A model generated the notes under the pieces. The model did no database searches. It was not told where the DNA came from and was given only the letters and a program-made list of their open reading frames with translations. 64,000 nucleotides of DNA from an uncultured Prevotella sp. (GTDB lineage: Bacteria; Bacteroidota; Bacteroidia; Bacteroidales; Bacteroidaceae), in NCBI GenBank assembly GCA_900315635.1, contig OMZV01000002.1, positions 124,001 through 188,000 on the forward strand, read 5' to 3'. Made by a program: the position numbers and the translations under genes. Shown in pieces: positions 44,118-52,969 of this stretch (the stretch's first letter is position 1; each line of letters starts with the position of its first letter).

Positions 44118-44529
44118 GAAATCAAACAGTTAATAATCGTTAACCGAACTTACGGCGTTGTAAGTCAGACGTTTCCGAACGGTCGTTTTCCAACGCTAAC
44201 TTTCATCAACGGTTCGGAGACCGTTGCACCAACCTTCTTCAACGATTCGGAGACCGTTGCACCAACAAAAGATTTAGAAGTCTATACGGATAGCCTCTTC
44301 GAGACAATCCGTTACTCCGAGATTCAATCCCTTCGTGGCTATACCCTGATGCTTGTTTAGGCGCTCCTTAATGTTTACGTAGCGAGTGGAGGCAATGTCA
44401 ACAGTCATTAAGCGCGGCGTGAGCGTTGGCTATTCGTACCGGTCGTGAAAACAAAAGTGTTGCTTCGTAGGAATAAGAAAAATAGATCTCTGATGTTTGT
44501 TACTTTGTGAAAATTCCCGTTCTTCGACA
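44118..44529. other. 412-bp intergenic stretch between rlmN and the fusion gene
   Basis: The two flanking genes are divergent. I see only the 33-bp tandem repeat (44201-44266) and an unconvincing 82-codon frame (44112-44360). No RNA gene is recognised. Confidence 0.5.
44201..44266 (+). repeat. Two tandem 33-bp units
   Basis: 44201-44233 and 44234-44266 differ at few positions. Each ends TTCGGAGACCGTTGCACC-AAC. The period is 11 codons and stays open in one frame (SETVAPT twice), but no protein is recognised. Confidence 0.7.
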
Positions 44530-44561
44530 TTTGGCTATATGAAATAATCTTTGTAAATTTG
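44530..44561 (+). promoter_or_regulatory. Promoter of the GT2/DUF4922/SpoIID gene
   Basis: TTTG (44530-44533), 20 bp, TAAATTTG (44554-44561). The start codon follows about 45 bases after the implied start point. Confidence 0.75.
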
Positions 44562-44612
44562 CAGAAACTTTAGCACCGCTACTTTTCAACAAGAAAAAAC
44601 AAACTATCAACA

Positions 44613-47600
44613 ATGATATTACGTGAGAATATAGACTGCTTCCTACCCTGCGACGACATTGCCGTCGTCGAGCCGCTTATCCGCCAACTGCGGCAGAGCA
44701 GTGCAGTGCAACATATAAACCTTCTTGTGACCGAGGACTTTGCCGCCGCGAACAAACCCCTTGAGGACACAGCCTTCATCGTCGTCGACAATATCCAGTC
44801 GAGTCGCACAATACTGAGCATCGCCGAGAATGCCGATGCCGATTTCGCCCTTCTGTACATGAAGACCACGCCGCTCTCCCTCGGCTACTATGCTCTTGAG
44901 CGCCTGCAGCAGGTGGCCGACGAGACCCGTGCCGTGATGGTCTACAGCGACCACTACTCGGTCGAGGACGGCAAGACGGTTGCTCATCCCGTTATCGACT
45001 ATCAGCTGGGCAGCGTGCGTGACGACTTCGATTTTGGTTCGCTGGTGCTCATCAGTGGCGACGCTCTTCGTGAGTATGCCCGCAGCCATGACGATGCCGA
45101 CTGGAAGTTTGCCGGATGGTACGACCTTCGTCTGTGGCTGAGCCTGAAGGGCAGACTGGTGCACCTGAATGAGTTCCTATACACTGAGCAGGAACTTGAC
45201 ACACGGCGCTCAGGTGAAAAGCAGTTCGATTATGTCGACCCCCGCAACCGTGACGTGCAGGTGGAGATGGAGAAGGTCGTCACCCGTCATCTCGATGCCC
45301 TCGGAGCCCTCGTCGATACGTCGGCTTACCGTGACCCTGACTTTGGCGAGCAGCACTTCGATGTCGAGGCATCGGTTATCATTCCGGTGTACAATCGTGA
45401 AAAAACAATCGCCGATGCAGTAAAATCTGCACTCAGCCAGGAGACGAATTTCAAGTACAACGTCATTGTTGTTGATAATCACAGTACTGACGGCACGCCC
45501 TCAATTCTTCGGGAAATTCAAAATTCAAAATCCGAGCTAATTCAAAATTCAAAATTCAAAATTCAAAATTATGATTACCACGAAGATAGCAAGTCTCAGA
45601 CTATCATAGGTAATCAAACATCCTCCCCTTGGGGGAGGCTTGGTGGGGAATCGAATCTGATTGTGCTTGTTCCGGAAAGAAGTGACCTCGGTATCGGCGG
45701 CTGCTGGAATCTGGCTATCAGCGACGACCGCTGCGGGCGCTTTGCAGTCCAGCTCGATTCAGACGACCTGTACTCTTCGCCAAAGACACTGCAGACTATC
45801 GTTGACGCATTCTACCGCCAGAAAGCAGCGATGATCGTGGGTTCCTACCGCATGTGCGACTTCGACTTGAACACGCTGCCACCGGGCTTGATTAACCATG
45901 CCGAGTGGACAGCCGAGAATGGAACCAACAACGCACTGAGAATCAATGGATTCGGAGCACCACGCGCCTTCTTCACCCCACTGGCTCGGCAGATAAAATT
46001 CCCGAATACAAGCTACGGCGAGGACTATGCCATGGGACTGGCTTTCAGTCGCCGCTACCGCATAGGACGAATCTTCACCGAGCTGTACCTCTGTCGCCGG
46101 TGGGGTGGCAACAGCGACCATGCACTGAGCATCGAGAAGATCAACGCCAACAACCTCTACAAGGACCGCCTGCGCTCGCTGGAGATTTCGGCACGCCAAC
46201 TGCAAAACAGCCATCACGACGACAGCCACGGCGACGGCAGTCTGCTCAGGTTCTTCAACCGCCAGTTGGAGAAATGGGACGATGTCCGACAGCGTTACCA
46301 CGAGCTTCAGGATGTGCAGGTGCGTGAGCTTCCGATAGGCGATTACACGGCAAAAATCCAGTTCAATCCGGCTAGAATCGTCAGCACGGGAGCCAAAATC
46401 GACAGGTCGACCATCGCCCACCGCCCTTGCTTCCTCTGTGCGAAGAACCGCCCGAAGGAGCAGATGACGAAGACCCTTGACGAGAAGTTCGAGCTGCTGA
46501 TAAATCCGTTCCCGATACTGCCGATGCACTTCACCATTCCCGCACGCAAGCACCAGCCGCAGCGCATACTGCCGAACTATCGTGAGATGCACAAGATTCT
46601 GGAGGCTTACCCCGAGCTGATGGTATTCTATAACGGTCCGAAATGTGGAGCCAGCGCCCCCGACCATGCCCATTTCCAGGCTGGAACGAGTGGCGTGCTG
46701 CCACTGCAACAGGCTTGGCAACGACTGAGTAGGAATCTAGACGAATTATATGCCATTGACGAACATAACAATGTATCAGTTGTAAAGGATTATCCATGCC
46801 CTGCATTGGTTATACGCAGTACCCGTGAGGACTATGACGCCGAGCTCTTCCGCCTCGTCTATGATGCCCTGCCATGGCAGAACGACGATGCCGAGCCGAT
46901 GATGAATATCGTGGCTTGGCGTGATGGCGATGAGTATTTGTCGGTTGTTCTTCCACGCAAGAAGCACCGTCCCGACTGCTATTCGGCTGACGGCGACGAG
47001 AAATACCTCATCAGTCCCGGTGCCCTTGATATGGCGGGATTGGTTATCACTCCACGTAAGGAAGATTTTGAGCGTCTGACTGTTGATAAACTTTCGGCTA
47101 TCATTAGCGAATGTGCGTTGGCTCAGGAGTCGTTTGCCGATGTGGTAAAGAAAATTCGTGAGCATCATGCCAATAAGAATCACGCTCATGAATTGAAAAA
47201 GATTCACGAACCAATAGTCACTGTAGGTATCGTCAGCGCTCAGAAAATTCACTTCCGTCTGAACAAACCTTACACTGCTAAGGGCGAGGACATCACCGGC
47301 GATCAGGTCGTGGAGTTCTCCGAAGGCGGAATCCTTTGGAACGGCAATCAGTATCGTGAACTGCGGTTTGCCCCGAAAACTGCTGATGCGTCGTTCTCGT
47401 TATATGATGTCACTATCGGTGTGAATTTCCACTGGGAGCGCAAGGAGACTCAGACCTTCCAGGGCGCATTGCACCTCGTTGTCGAAGCCGATAAGATTTG
47501 CGCCATCAATGAACTGCCGGTGGAGACCTATCTCGTGAGCGTCATTTCGAGTGAGATGAAGGCTACATCATCGATGGAACTCCTTAAGGCTCATGCCGTT

Positions 47601-48572
47601 ATCTCCCGTAGTTGGCTTTTGGCTCAGATGAAGAAACGCCGTGAGATGAGCGAGGGCAACAACAGCTTCTTCTCGTTTATCAAGAAGGACGACGAGCTCA
47701 TTCGCTGGTACGACCGTGAGGACCACACCATCTTTGATGTCTGTGCCGACGACCATTGCCAGCGCTATCAGGGCATTACGATGGCAACGAGCCGCCACGT
47801 CGAGAAGGCTGTCCGCCAGACCCGTGGACAGATCCTCACGTCCGATGGCGAGATCTGCGATGCCCGCTTCGGCAAGTGCTGCGGCGGTGTCACCGAGGAG
47901 TTCCAGTATTGCTGGGAGAATAGTCCGAAGAGCTATTTGAAGGCGGTACGTGACATTGAACATTCAACATTGAACATTGAACATTCAGACAACACTCAAC
48001 ATTCAACAATCAACACTGAACATTCCGAAGAGCCCGACCTGACAGTTGAAGAGGCTGCTCGCAAGTGGATTCTTTCCAATCCGGTGTCGTTCTGCAATAC
48101 GCATGATAAGAAGATTCTGTCGCAGGTGCTGAATGATTACGACCAGGAGACGCACGACTTCTATCGTTGGACTGTCGATTACACGCAGGCTGAGCTCTCG
48201 TCTATTATAAAGGAAAAGCTCGGCATGGACTTCGGCGATATTCTCGACCTCATTCCGCTTGAGCGTGGACGCAGCGGCAGAATATGGAAACTGAAGATTG
48301 TCGGTTCGAAGCGCTCGTTCACCATCGGCAAGGAACTCGAAATCCGCCGTGCGCTGAGCAAGAGCCATCTGTACAGCTCCGCCTTCGTCGTCGACAAGCT
48401 CGATGTGAAGGACGGTGTTCCCGGCAAGTTCCACATCAGTGGAGCAGGGTGGGGACATGGTGTCGGTCTCTGTCAGATTGGTGCCGCCGTCATGGGCGAG
48501 AAAGGCTATAAGTACGATCAGATTCTCCTGCACTACTATAGTGGGGCGGAGATAGAAAGGATATATAAATAA
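44613..48572 (+). CDS. Large fusion: GT2 glycosyltransferase, DUF4922 (HIT/GalT-like), SpoIID/LytB domain
   Basis: A 1,319-residue chain with no signal peptide. Residues about 250-530 form a family 2 glycosyltransferase ([43 protein letters not shown]), preceded by a second, degenerate glycosyltransferase-like region. Residues about 570-850 match DUF4922, with a GalT/HIT-type [11 protein letters not shown] motif (His-x-His-x-Gln, about 683-688), suggesting nucleotidyl transfer or phosphorolysis. Residues about 870-1319 are SpoIID/LytB-like: [31 protein letters not shown] and [15 protein letters not shown], a peptidoglycan lytic-transglycosylase fold. Two in-frame repeat insertions lie at about 301-346 and 1113-1142. 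An AmpG-like permease follows, fitting a wall-recycling role. Confidence 0.85.
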   Translation: MILRENIDCFLPCDDIAVVEPLIRQLRQSSAVQHINLLVTEDFAAANKPLEDTAFIVVDNIQSSRTILSIAENADADFALLYMKTTPLSLGYYALERLQQVADETRAVMVYSDHYSVEDGKTVAHPVIDYQLGSVRDDFDFGSLVLISGDALREYARSHDDADWKFAGWYDLRLWLSLKGRLVHLNEFLYTEQELDTRRSGEKQFDYVDPRNRDVQVEMEKVVTRHLDALGALVDTSAYRDPDFGEQHFDVEASVIIPVYNREKTIADAVKSALSQETNFKYNVIVVDNHSTDGTPSILREIQNSKSELIQNSKFKIQNYDYHEDSKSQTIIGNQTSSPWGRLGGESNLIVLVPERSDLGIGGCWNLAISDDRCGRFAVQLDSDDLYSSPKTLQTIVDAFYRQKAAMIVGSYRMCDFDLNTLPPGLINHAEWTAENGTNNALRINGFGAPRAFFTPLARQIKFPNTSYGEDYAMGLAFSRRYRIGRIFTELYLCRRWGGNSDHALSIEKINANNLYKDRLRSLEISARQLQNSHHDDSHGDGSLLRFFNRQLEKWDDVRQRYHELQDVQVRELPIGDYTAKIQFNPARIVSTGAKIDRSTIAHRPCFLCAKNRPKEQMTKTLDEKFELLINPFPILPMHFTIPARKHQPQRILPNYREMHKILEAYPELMVFYNGPKCGASAPDHAHFQAGTSGVLPLQQAWQRLSRNLDELYAIDEHNNVSVVKDYPCPALVIRSTREDYDAELFRLVYDALPWQNDDAEPMMNIVAWRDGDEYLSVVLPRKKHRPDCYSADGDEKYLISPGALDMAGLVITPRKEDFERLTVDKLSAIISECALAQESFADVVKKIREHHANKNHAHELKKIHEPIVTVGIVSAQKIHFRLNKPYTAKGEDITGDQVVEFSEGGILWNGNQYRELRFAPKTADASFSLYDVTIGVNFHWERKETQTFQGALHLVVEADKICAINELPVETYLVSVISSEMKATSSMELLKAHAVISRSWLLAQMKKRREMSEGNNSFFSFIKKDDELIRWYDREDHTIFDVCADDHCQRYQGITMATSRHVEKAVRQTRGQILTSDGEICDARFGKCCGGVTEEFQYCWENSPKSYLKAVRDIEHSTLNIEHSDNTQHSTINTEHSEEPDLTVEEAARKWILSNPVSFCNTHDKKILSQVLNDYDQETHDFYRWTVDYTQAELSSIIKEKLGMDFGDILDLIPLERGRSGRIWKLKIVGSKRSFTIGKELEIRRALSKSHLYSSAFVVDKLDVKDGVPGKFHISGAGWGHGVGLCQIGAAVMGEKGYKYDQILLHYYSGAEIERIYK
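45514..45651 (+). repeat. In-frame repeat element inside the GT2 domain
   Basis: Six AAAATTC-type units lead to ATGATTACC, a centre of about 31 bp, GGTAATCA and a CCTCCCCTTGGGGGAGG palindrome ending TTGGTGGGGA. The length is 138 bp (46 codons) with no stop, in the same orientation to the gene as the copies at 40073-40210 and 50290-50404. It interrupts the GT2 fold between THE STDGTPS motif and the VPERSDLG segment. Confidence 0.85.
47951..48040 (+). repeat. Second in-frame simple repeat (CATTCAACATTGAA type)
   Basis: Units such as GAACATTCAACATTGAACA repeat within the SpoIID part and encode [11 protein letters not shown], then [12 protein letters not shown]. The insert is of a different family from the element at 45514-45651. 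Confidence 0.75.
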
Positions 48573-48704
48573 TAAATTCAAAGTTCAAAATTCAAAATGC
48601 AAAATTATGATATGATTGCATGCAGCGTTTCTTCATGAGTTTGCTCAAGAAACAGTGTAATCATAATTTTGAATTTAGCATTTTGAATTTTGAATTAAAC
48701 AAAT
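48573..48704. repeat. Hairpin built from AT-rich repeat halves before ampG
   Basis: TTCAAAATTCAAAATGCAAA with AATTATGAT (about 48583-48612) faces ATCATAATTTTGAATTTAGC and ATTTTGAATT (about 48660-48697) as an imperfect inverted repeat. The AT-rich half matches the element found inside three genes, but the GC-rich half is missing. Confidence 0.7.
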
Positions 48705-49973
48705 ATGAAGCAACCTTCAACACCTTGGGCCTGGGTGCCCTCACTCTACTTTGCCGAGGGGCTGCCATACGTGGCGGTCACTCTGCTGAGCATAGAGATA
48801 TATATGCAGATGGGGCTCAGCGACGCCCAGATAACATTCTATACCTCATGGCTGTATATGCCGTGGGTGATAAAACCATTCTGGAGTCCGTTCCTCGACC
48901 TCTTCAAGACTAAGCGGTGGTGGATAGTGGCAATGGAACTGCTGCTAGGCGCTGCCTTTGCCGGTGTGGCGTTCACCATTCAGACGTCGTTCTGGCTGCA
49001 AGGGTCGATATGCTTCTTCTGGCTGATGGCCTTCTCCAGTGCTACTCATGACGTTGCTGCCGACGGGTTCTATATGATGGGACTCGACCAGCACCAGCAG
49101 GCGTTCTTCGTCGGTATCCGCTCAACATTCTATCGGCTCTCGATGATCGTTGGCAAGGGCGTGCTCATCATGCTTGCCGGTGTGCTGCAAGTGATTTTCC
49201 GCTATCAGATAAGGTTCTCGTGGGGACTGATTTTCTATGGGCTCACGGGACTGTTCATCGCGTTCTATCTCTATCACAACTTTGTCCTGCCGAAGCCCGA
49301 CGAGGATGTCGACCATAAGACCGAGACGGCTCGTGAGGTGCTCAACGGATTCCTTGAGACATTCGCGTCGTTCTTCAGAAAGAAACAGATTGTCATCGCC
49401 ATCCTCTTCATGCTGCTTTTCCGTCTGCCAGAGGCACTTCTAACACCTGTCTCTCAGCTCTTCCTTCAGGCTCAACCAAGTCGTGGTGGACTGGGATTGT
49501 CGCCGCAGGAGTTCGGACTTGTCAATGGCACAGTGGGCGTTATCGGACTGCTTGCCGGTGGAATAATCGGTGGTATGCTTGCCAGCCGCGACGGACTGAA
49601 GAAATGGCTGTGGCCGATGACTGCCGCCATAACCATCCCTAACGTGGCTTACGTCTATTTGGCTTATTTCATGCCGGAGAGTCTTGTGGCTATCAACGTT
49701 GCCGTCTTCCTTGAGAATTTCGGCTATGGATTCGGTTTCTCGGCTTACATGCTCTTCCTTATCTATTTCAGTCAGGGCGAGCACAAAACCAGCCATTACG
49801 CCCTCTGCACTGGCTTCATGGCTCTGAGCATGATGCTTCCTGGCTTGTTTGCCGGTGCCCTTGCCCAGGCTGTCGGCTACCGCCTCTTCTTCGTGATAGT
49901 AATGATTAGCTGCATCCTCCCGTTCATCGTGGCTCATCAGCTGGATATTGAAGAGCACTTTGGAAAGAAATAG
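48705..49973 (+). CDS. AmpG-like muropeptide permease (MFS)
   Basis: A 422-residue transporter with about 12 helices of the major facilitator superfamily. The N-terminus WVPSLYFAEGLPYVAVTLLS, followed by LYMPWVIKPFWSPFLDLFKT, and SATHDVAADGFYMMGL are characteristic of AmpG/anhydromuropeptide permeases. It would import GlcNAc-anhydroMurNAc peptides for wall recycling. It sits directly after the fusion gene with a SpoIID domain, whose relatives release such fragments. Close family members can transport other solutes, so the substrate is inferred. Confidence 0.85.
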   Translation: MKQPSTPWAWVPSLYFAEGLPYVAVTLLSIEIYMQMGLSDAQITFYTSWLYMPWVIKPFWSPFLDLFKTKRWWIVAMELLLGAAFAGVAFTIQTSFWLQGSICFFWLMAFSSATHDVAADGFYMMGLDQHQQAFFVGIRSTFYRLSMIVGKGVLIMLAGVLQVIFRYQIRFSWGLIFYGLTGLFIAFYLYHNFVLPKPDEDVDHKTETAREVLNGFLETFASFFRKKQIVIAILFMLLFRLPEALLTPVSQLFLQAQPSRGGLGLSPQEFGLVNGTVGVIGLLAGGIIGGMLASRDGLKKWLWPMTAAITIPNVAYVYLAYFMPESLVAINVAVFLENFGYGFGFSAYMLFLIYFSQGEHKTSHYALCTGFMALSMMLPGLFAGALAQAVGYRLFFVIVMISCILPFIVAHQLDIEEHFGKK

Positions 49974-50090
49974 GGAAATAGCCTCTCGAGATTATTACCG
50001 TTCATTTTAATATCTCCGAAATTATTAAAAAAAGAGTGGAGAACACTTTGATTCTTCACTCTTCACTCTTCGTTCTTCACTTAAAATTGC

Positions 50091-51059
50091 TTAATCTATG
50101 AATCTCTTAGTGATTCCTCCATAGTTGTCAATTCGGCGGTCACGAAGGAACGGCCACCAACGGCGCACTTGTTCGCACCGCTTCATATCGACGTCCACAA
50201 TGTAGACGTCCTCTTTGTCTTCCGGTGACTGGTAGAGAATCTCACCCTGCGGTCCACAAACAAAGCTTGTGCCCCAGAAAGGGATACATGGGGTCCCCAC
50301 CAAACCTCCCCCAAGGGGAGGCTTTTGATTACCTATGGTTTGCTGAGCTTTTGCATCCTCTTGGTAATCATAATTTTGAATTTTGGATTTTGAATTTTGA
50401 ATTGATTCCAATCCCACTCTATTCACTGCCACCACCGGCAATCCATTTGCCACGGCATGTCCACGCATCACCGTCTGCCACGCCGTACGCTGCCGTTGCT
50501 GCTCGTCCTCAGTATCATTAGGATCATAGCCAATAGCAGTAGGATAGATGAGAATCTCAGCCCCTTGTAGAGCCATAAGCCGTGCAGCTTCGGGATACCA
50601 CTGATCCCAACAGACAAGCACGCCCAGTCGTCCGACACTAGTATCTATAGGATGGAAACCGAGGTCGCCGGGAGTGAAGTAGAACTTCTCATAATACCCC
50701 GGATCATCGGGTATATGCATCTTTCGGTATTTGCCTGCTATGCTACCGTCATTCTCAAAGACCACGGCTGTATTATGGTATAAGCCTGCCGCACGCTTCT
50801 CAAACAGCGATGTGACGAGTACAATTCCATTCTCCTTTGCTATCCGTCCATAGAACTCCGTCGATGGTCCCGGTATCGGCTCAGCTAGGTCGAAATTATC
50901 CACGTCTTCTACTTGACAGAAGTACAGCGAGTTATGCAGCTCCTGTAGTACTATAAGCTCTGCTCCGTCCTTAGCCAGCTTCGCAATCTTTGAAGCCAGT
51001 CGTTCCTTATTGTCCTTTATATCAGAGGTGTTATGTTGCTGTATAATTCCAATTTTCAT
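50091..51059 (-). CDS. aguB: N-carbamoylputrescine amidohydrolase with repeat insertion
   Basis: A carbon-nitrogen hydrolase of about 322 residues that converts N-carbamoylputrescine to putrescine. The nitrilase triad is visible: Glu in VLQELHNSLYFCQ, Lys in YRKMHIPDDPGYYEKFYF and Cys in GVLVCWDQWYPEAARL. Start at 51059 (MKIGIIQQHN) is chosen because the upstream in-frame codons come from a repeat. Residues about 219-257 (SIQNSKSKIQNYDY to [14 protein letters not shown]) are an in-frame repeat element. The flanking AVNRVGLE and FWGTSFVCGPQGEI would be contiguous in normal members. It pairs with aguA next door. Confidence 0.92.
   Translation of the reverse strand: MKIGIIQQHNTSDIKDNKERLASKIAKLAKDGAELIVLQELHNSLYFCQVEDVDNFDLAEPIPGPSTEFYGRIAKENGIVLVTSLFEKRAAGLYHNTAVVFENDGSIAGKYRKMHIPDDPGYYEKFYFTPGDLGFHPIDTSVGRLGVLVCWDQWYPEAARLMALQGAEILIYPTAIGYDPNDTEDEQQRQRTAWQTVMRGHAVANGLPVVAVNRVGLESIQNSKSKIQNYDYQEDAKAQQTIGNQKPPLGGGLVGTPCIPFWGTSFVCGPQGEILYQSPEDKEDVYIVDVDMKRCEQVRRWWPFLRDRRIDNYGGITKRFID
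50290..50404 (-). repeat. In-frame repeat element inside aguB
   Basis: Same architecture and orientation as in the other two genes: AAAATTC units, ATGATTACC, a centre, GGTAATCA, then the CCTCCCCTTGGGGGAGG palindrome. Here the GC-rich half is read in another frame ([10 protein letters not shown] instead of SSPWGRLGG), yet stays open. Confidence 0.85.
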
Positions 51060-51079
51060 TAGAAACTCAAATTTATTTT

Positions 51080-51121
51080 GGTAATCAAACATCCTCCCCT
51101 TGGGGGAGGCTTGGTGGGGAA
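51080..51121 (+). repeat. GC-rich half of the repeat element, upstream of aguB
   Basis: GGTAATCAAACATCCTCCCC with TTGGGGGAGGCTTGGTGGGG matches the right half of the element at 45514-45651. The AT-rich half is absent. It lies between the aguA stop and the aguB start. Confidence 0.8.
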
Positions 51122-51129
51122 TTCTGTTT

Positions 51130-52227
51130 TTACGTAAACTGATAGCTATCATCCGTTATCAGCACTCCCTCCGGCAACTGCATCGTCAAGCAATGGAAGC
51201 TGCCATGCTGTCGGATAGGCACCAGCGAGTCGATTCCTATTATCTCCCTGCCAGGGAATGCCTTGCCGATTATCTCCAAAGCCTGCTTGTCCTTCTCCGG
51301 CTGGTTGTAAGTCGGCACGATGACGGCACCATTTATAACGAGGAAGTTCGCGTAGGTAGCCGGTAGGCGTTCACCGTCATACTCCACCTTGTCGGGCAGA
51401 GGCAACTTCAACAGATTGTATTTCCCACCTTCTAGGGTCTTTATTGACTGGATCTGCTCTTCCATCAACTTCAACTCCTCATATTGCGGGTCGTCTTTGT
51501 CGTCGGTCCCTATATATAATAATGTGTGATTCGGGGCGCACCGCATGAGTGTATCGATATGTCCGTCGGTATCATCGCCGATAAGCTGTCCGTGTTCGAG
51601 CCATACTATCCGCTGTGCGAAGTCGAAGATGGTACGCAGCCGCTTGTCAATCTGATCGGGGGTGAGAGGTTGGTTGCGATTCGGTGCCACTTGACTTGAC
51701 CGTGTTAGAAAAAGAGTCCCATAGCCGTCGGTCTCCAACGCTCCGCCCTCCAAGACAAAGTCGGAGTGGTTTTCGAGTGCTCCATAGAATATTCCCGAGA
51801 AGTAGAGGTGAACGTTCACGGCATCGTCCAAGTCGGCAGGGTATTTCTGTCCCCATCCGTTGAAATGGAAGTCGAGCAAGTGGTTAGGCACGAAGAATCC
51901 CATTGTGTGGTGGTGCGATGTCAGCGTTATCGGTCCGAAGTCACGAGCCCATGTGTCGTTATAGTCGCACTGGCGGAAGATTATCCTTCGGTACTGAATC
52001 CTGCGGAGCTTCTCACGCAGTTTCGCCTTTACCTTGTCAACATCGCGAGCCACGAGCAAGACGTACTCATGGCTTGTTATGGCGTCGATGAGTTTCACGT
52101 AGGTGTCCTCAATCTCCGTCAGATACGGTGCCCAGTCGGTGTCCTCGTGTGGCCAGGCAAGCATTACTCCGCTTTGTTGCTCCCATTCAGCATGAAGGTG
52201 GAAGTCGTTCTGTTTAAACTCGTTCAT
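51130..52227 (-). CDS. aguA: Agmatine deiminase
   Basis: About 365 residues, converting agmatine to N-carbamoylputrescine. The start HAEWEQQSGVMLAWPHEDTD, the DTWARDFGPITL loop, LEHGQLIGDDTDGHIDTLMR and the catalytic-cysteine segment GSFHCLTMQLPEG are all typical of the peptidyl-arginine-deiminase family. The promoter at 52266-52296 lies inside the longer open frame, so the ATG at 52227 is the start. Together with aguB it makes putrescine, feeding polyamine synthesis. Confidence 0.94.
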   Translation of the reverse strand: MNEFKQNDFHLHAEWEQQSGVMLAWPHEDTDWAPYLTEIEDTYVKLIDAITSHEYVLLVARDVDKVKAKLREKLRRIQYRRIIFRQCDYNDTWARDFGPITLTSHHHTMGFFVPNHLLDFHFNGWGQKYPADLDDAVNVHLYFSGIFYGALENHSDFVLEGGALETDGYGTLFLTRSSQVAPNRNQPLTPDQIDKRLRTIFDFAQRIVWLEHGQLIGDDTDGHIDTLMRCAPNHTLLYIGTDDKDDPQYEELKLMEEQIQSIKTLEGGKYNLLKLPLPDKVEYDGERLPATYANFLVINGAVIVPTYNQPEKDKQALEIIGKAFPGREIIGIDSLVPIRQHGSFHCLTMQLPEGVLITDDSYQFT

Positions 52228-52265
52228 TGTGGCAGTGACTTTGATTATAAACTCTGTGAACGGCA

Positions 52266-52296
52266 CAAAAGTAGTAAAAAAGTGGCGAATTGTCAA
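52266..52296 (-). promoter_or_regulatory. aguA promoter
   Basis: Minus-strand TTG (52296-52294) and TACTTTTG (52273-52266) separated by 20 bp. Confidence 0.72.
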
Positions 52297-52419
52297 GTAT
52301 GGAACGACATTTTTGTCATTTTCTTGGTTGATTTACATCAATTTTAGGCGTTGATTCAAATCAATGACTCTGACCAATGTCAATAAAAGTGGGACTTTTG
52401 GGGGCTATTCCTGACAAAG

Positions 52420-52451
52420 TTTGCCCGTTCAGTCAAATGGCACTACCTTTG
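52420..52451 (+). promoter_or_regulatory. Promoter of a small gene
   Basis: TTTG (52420-52423), 20 bp, TACCTTTG (52444-52451). About 150 bases of leader precede the small open frame at 52610. Confidence 0.78.
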
Positions 52452-52609
52452 CACCAGCAAATAAGGAAAAGGATTAGTACTTTAGGATAACGAATAAGCA
52501 CCCCGATATTAAGGAAATCGGAAGGGTTTGAGAGAATTGATTTTGGTATAGAACTAAAGAAACATTGGTGTAAAACTAATTGGTATTAAAACTAAGGAGA
52601 AAAAGAATT

Positions 52610-52714
52610 ATGAAAAAGTCAATTAAGAAGCTGTTGAACAGCAAGAAACTCAATCACTATTGTGTGAACGTGCTGAGCATGTATAACTTCGGAAGAGTTA
52701 ACATCCCGGCATAA
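52610..52714 (+). CDS. 34-residue small protein, unknown
   Basis: The frame has a purine-rich AAGGAG about ten bases before its ATG, a promoter at 52420-52451 and a terminator at 52773-52806, so it looks like a real monocistronic gene. The product begins MKKSIKKLLNSKKLNHYCVN and ends SMYNFGRVNIPA. The basic start and single Cys are notable; there is no clear membrane helix or signal peptide. It could also be a leader peptide or the coding part of a small regulatory RNA. Confidence 0.6.
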   Translation: MKKSIKKLLNSKKLNHYCVNVLSMYNFGRVNIPA

Positions 52715-52772
52715 TCCACAAAGTGGAGGGCTCGAAAACAAAGTAGAACACTTAAGGTATAACATACTGTAT

Positions 52773-52806
52773 GGCTGTGACTCGAAAGGGTCGCAGCCTT
52801 TTTTTT
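52773..52806 (+). terminator. Terminator of the small gene
   Basis: The GGCTGTGACTC/GGGTCGCAGCC stem with a GAAA loop is followed by eight or more T residues. Confidence 0.85.
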
Positions 52807-52969
52807 GTTTGTAGATTAGAGTTATTTCTTAGATTAGAGTTATTTCTTAGATTAGAGTTGATACTTAGAATAGAGGTGATGGATTGGTGTGGTAATTAAA
52901 AATCGTTAAAGAATGGTGGAGCAATGATAATCTAAAGGAAATAATCAGTATCTTTGCAAACTAAATTTT

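Noticed and set aside
44112-44360. 82-codon frame upstream of the fusion gene
   Set aside because: It has no recognisable product and contains the 33-bp tandem repeat; it also begins inside the rlmN promoter. It was left as intergenic.
45759-46721. 320-codon open frame on the minus strand
   Set aside because: It is antisense to the conserved GT2/DUF4922 region and shows no family features, so it is a composition shadow.
52266-52296. Start of aguA at the most upstream ATG (52296)
   Set aside because: It coincides with the -33 box of the promoter, and the conserved protein begins at 52227.
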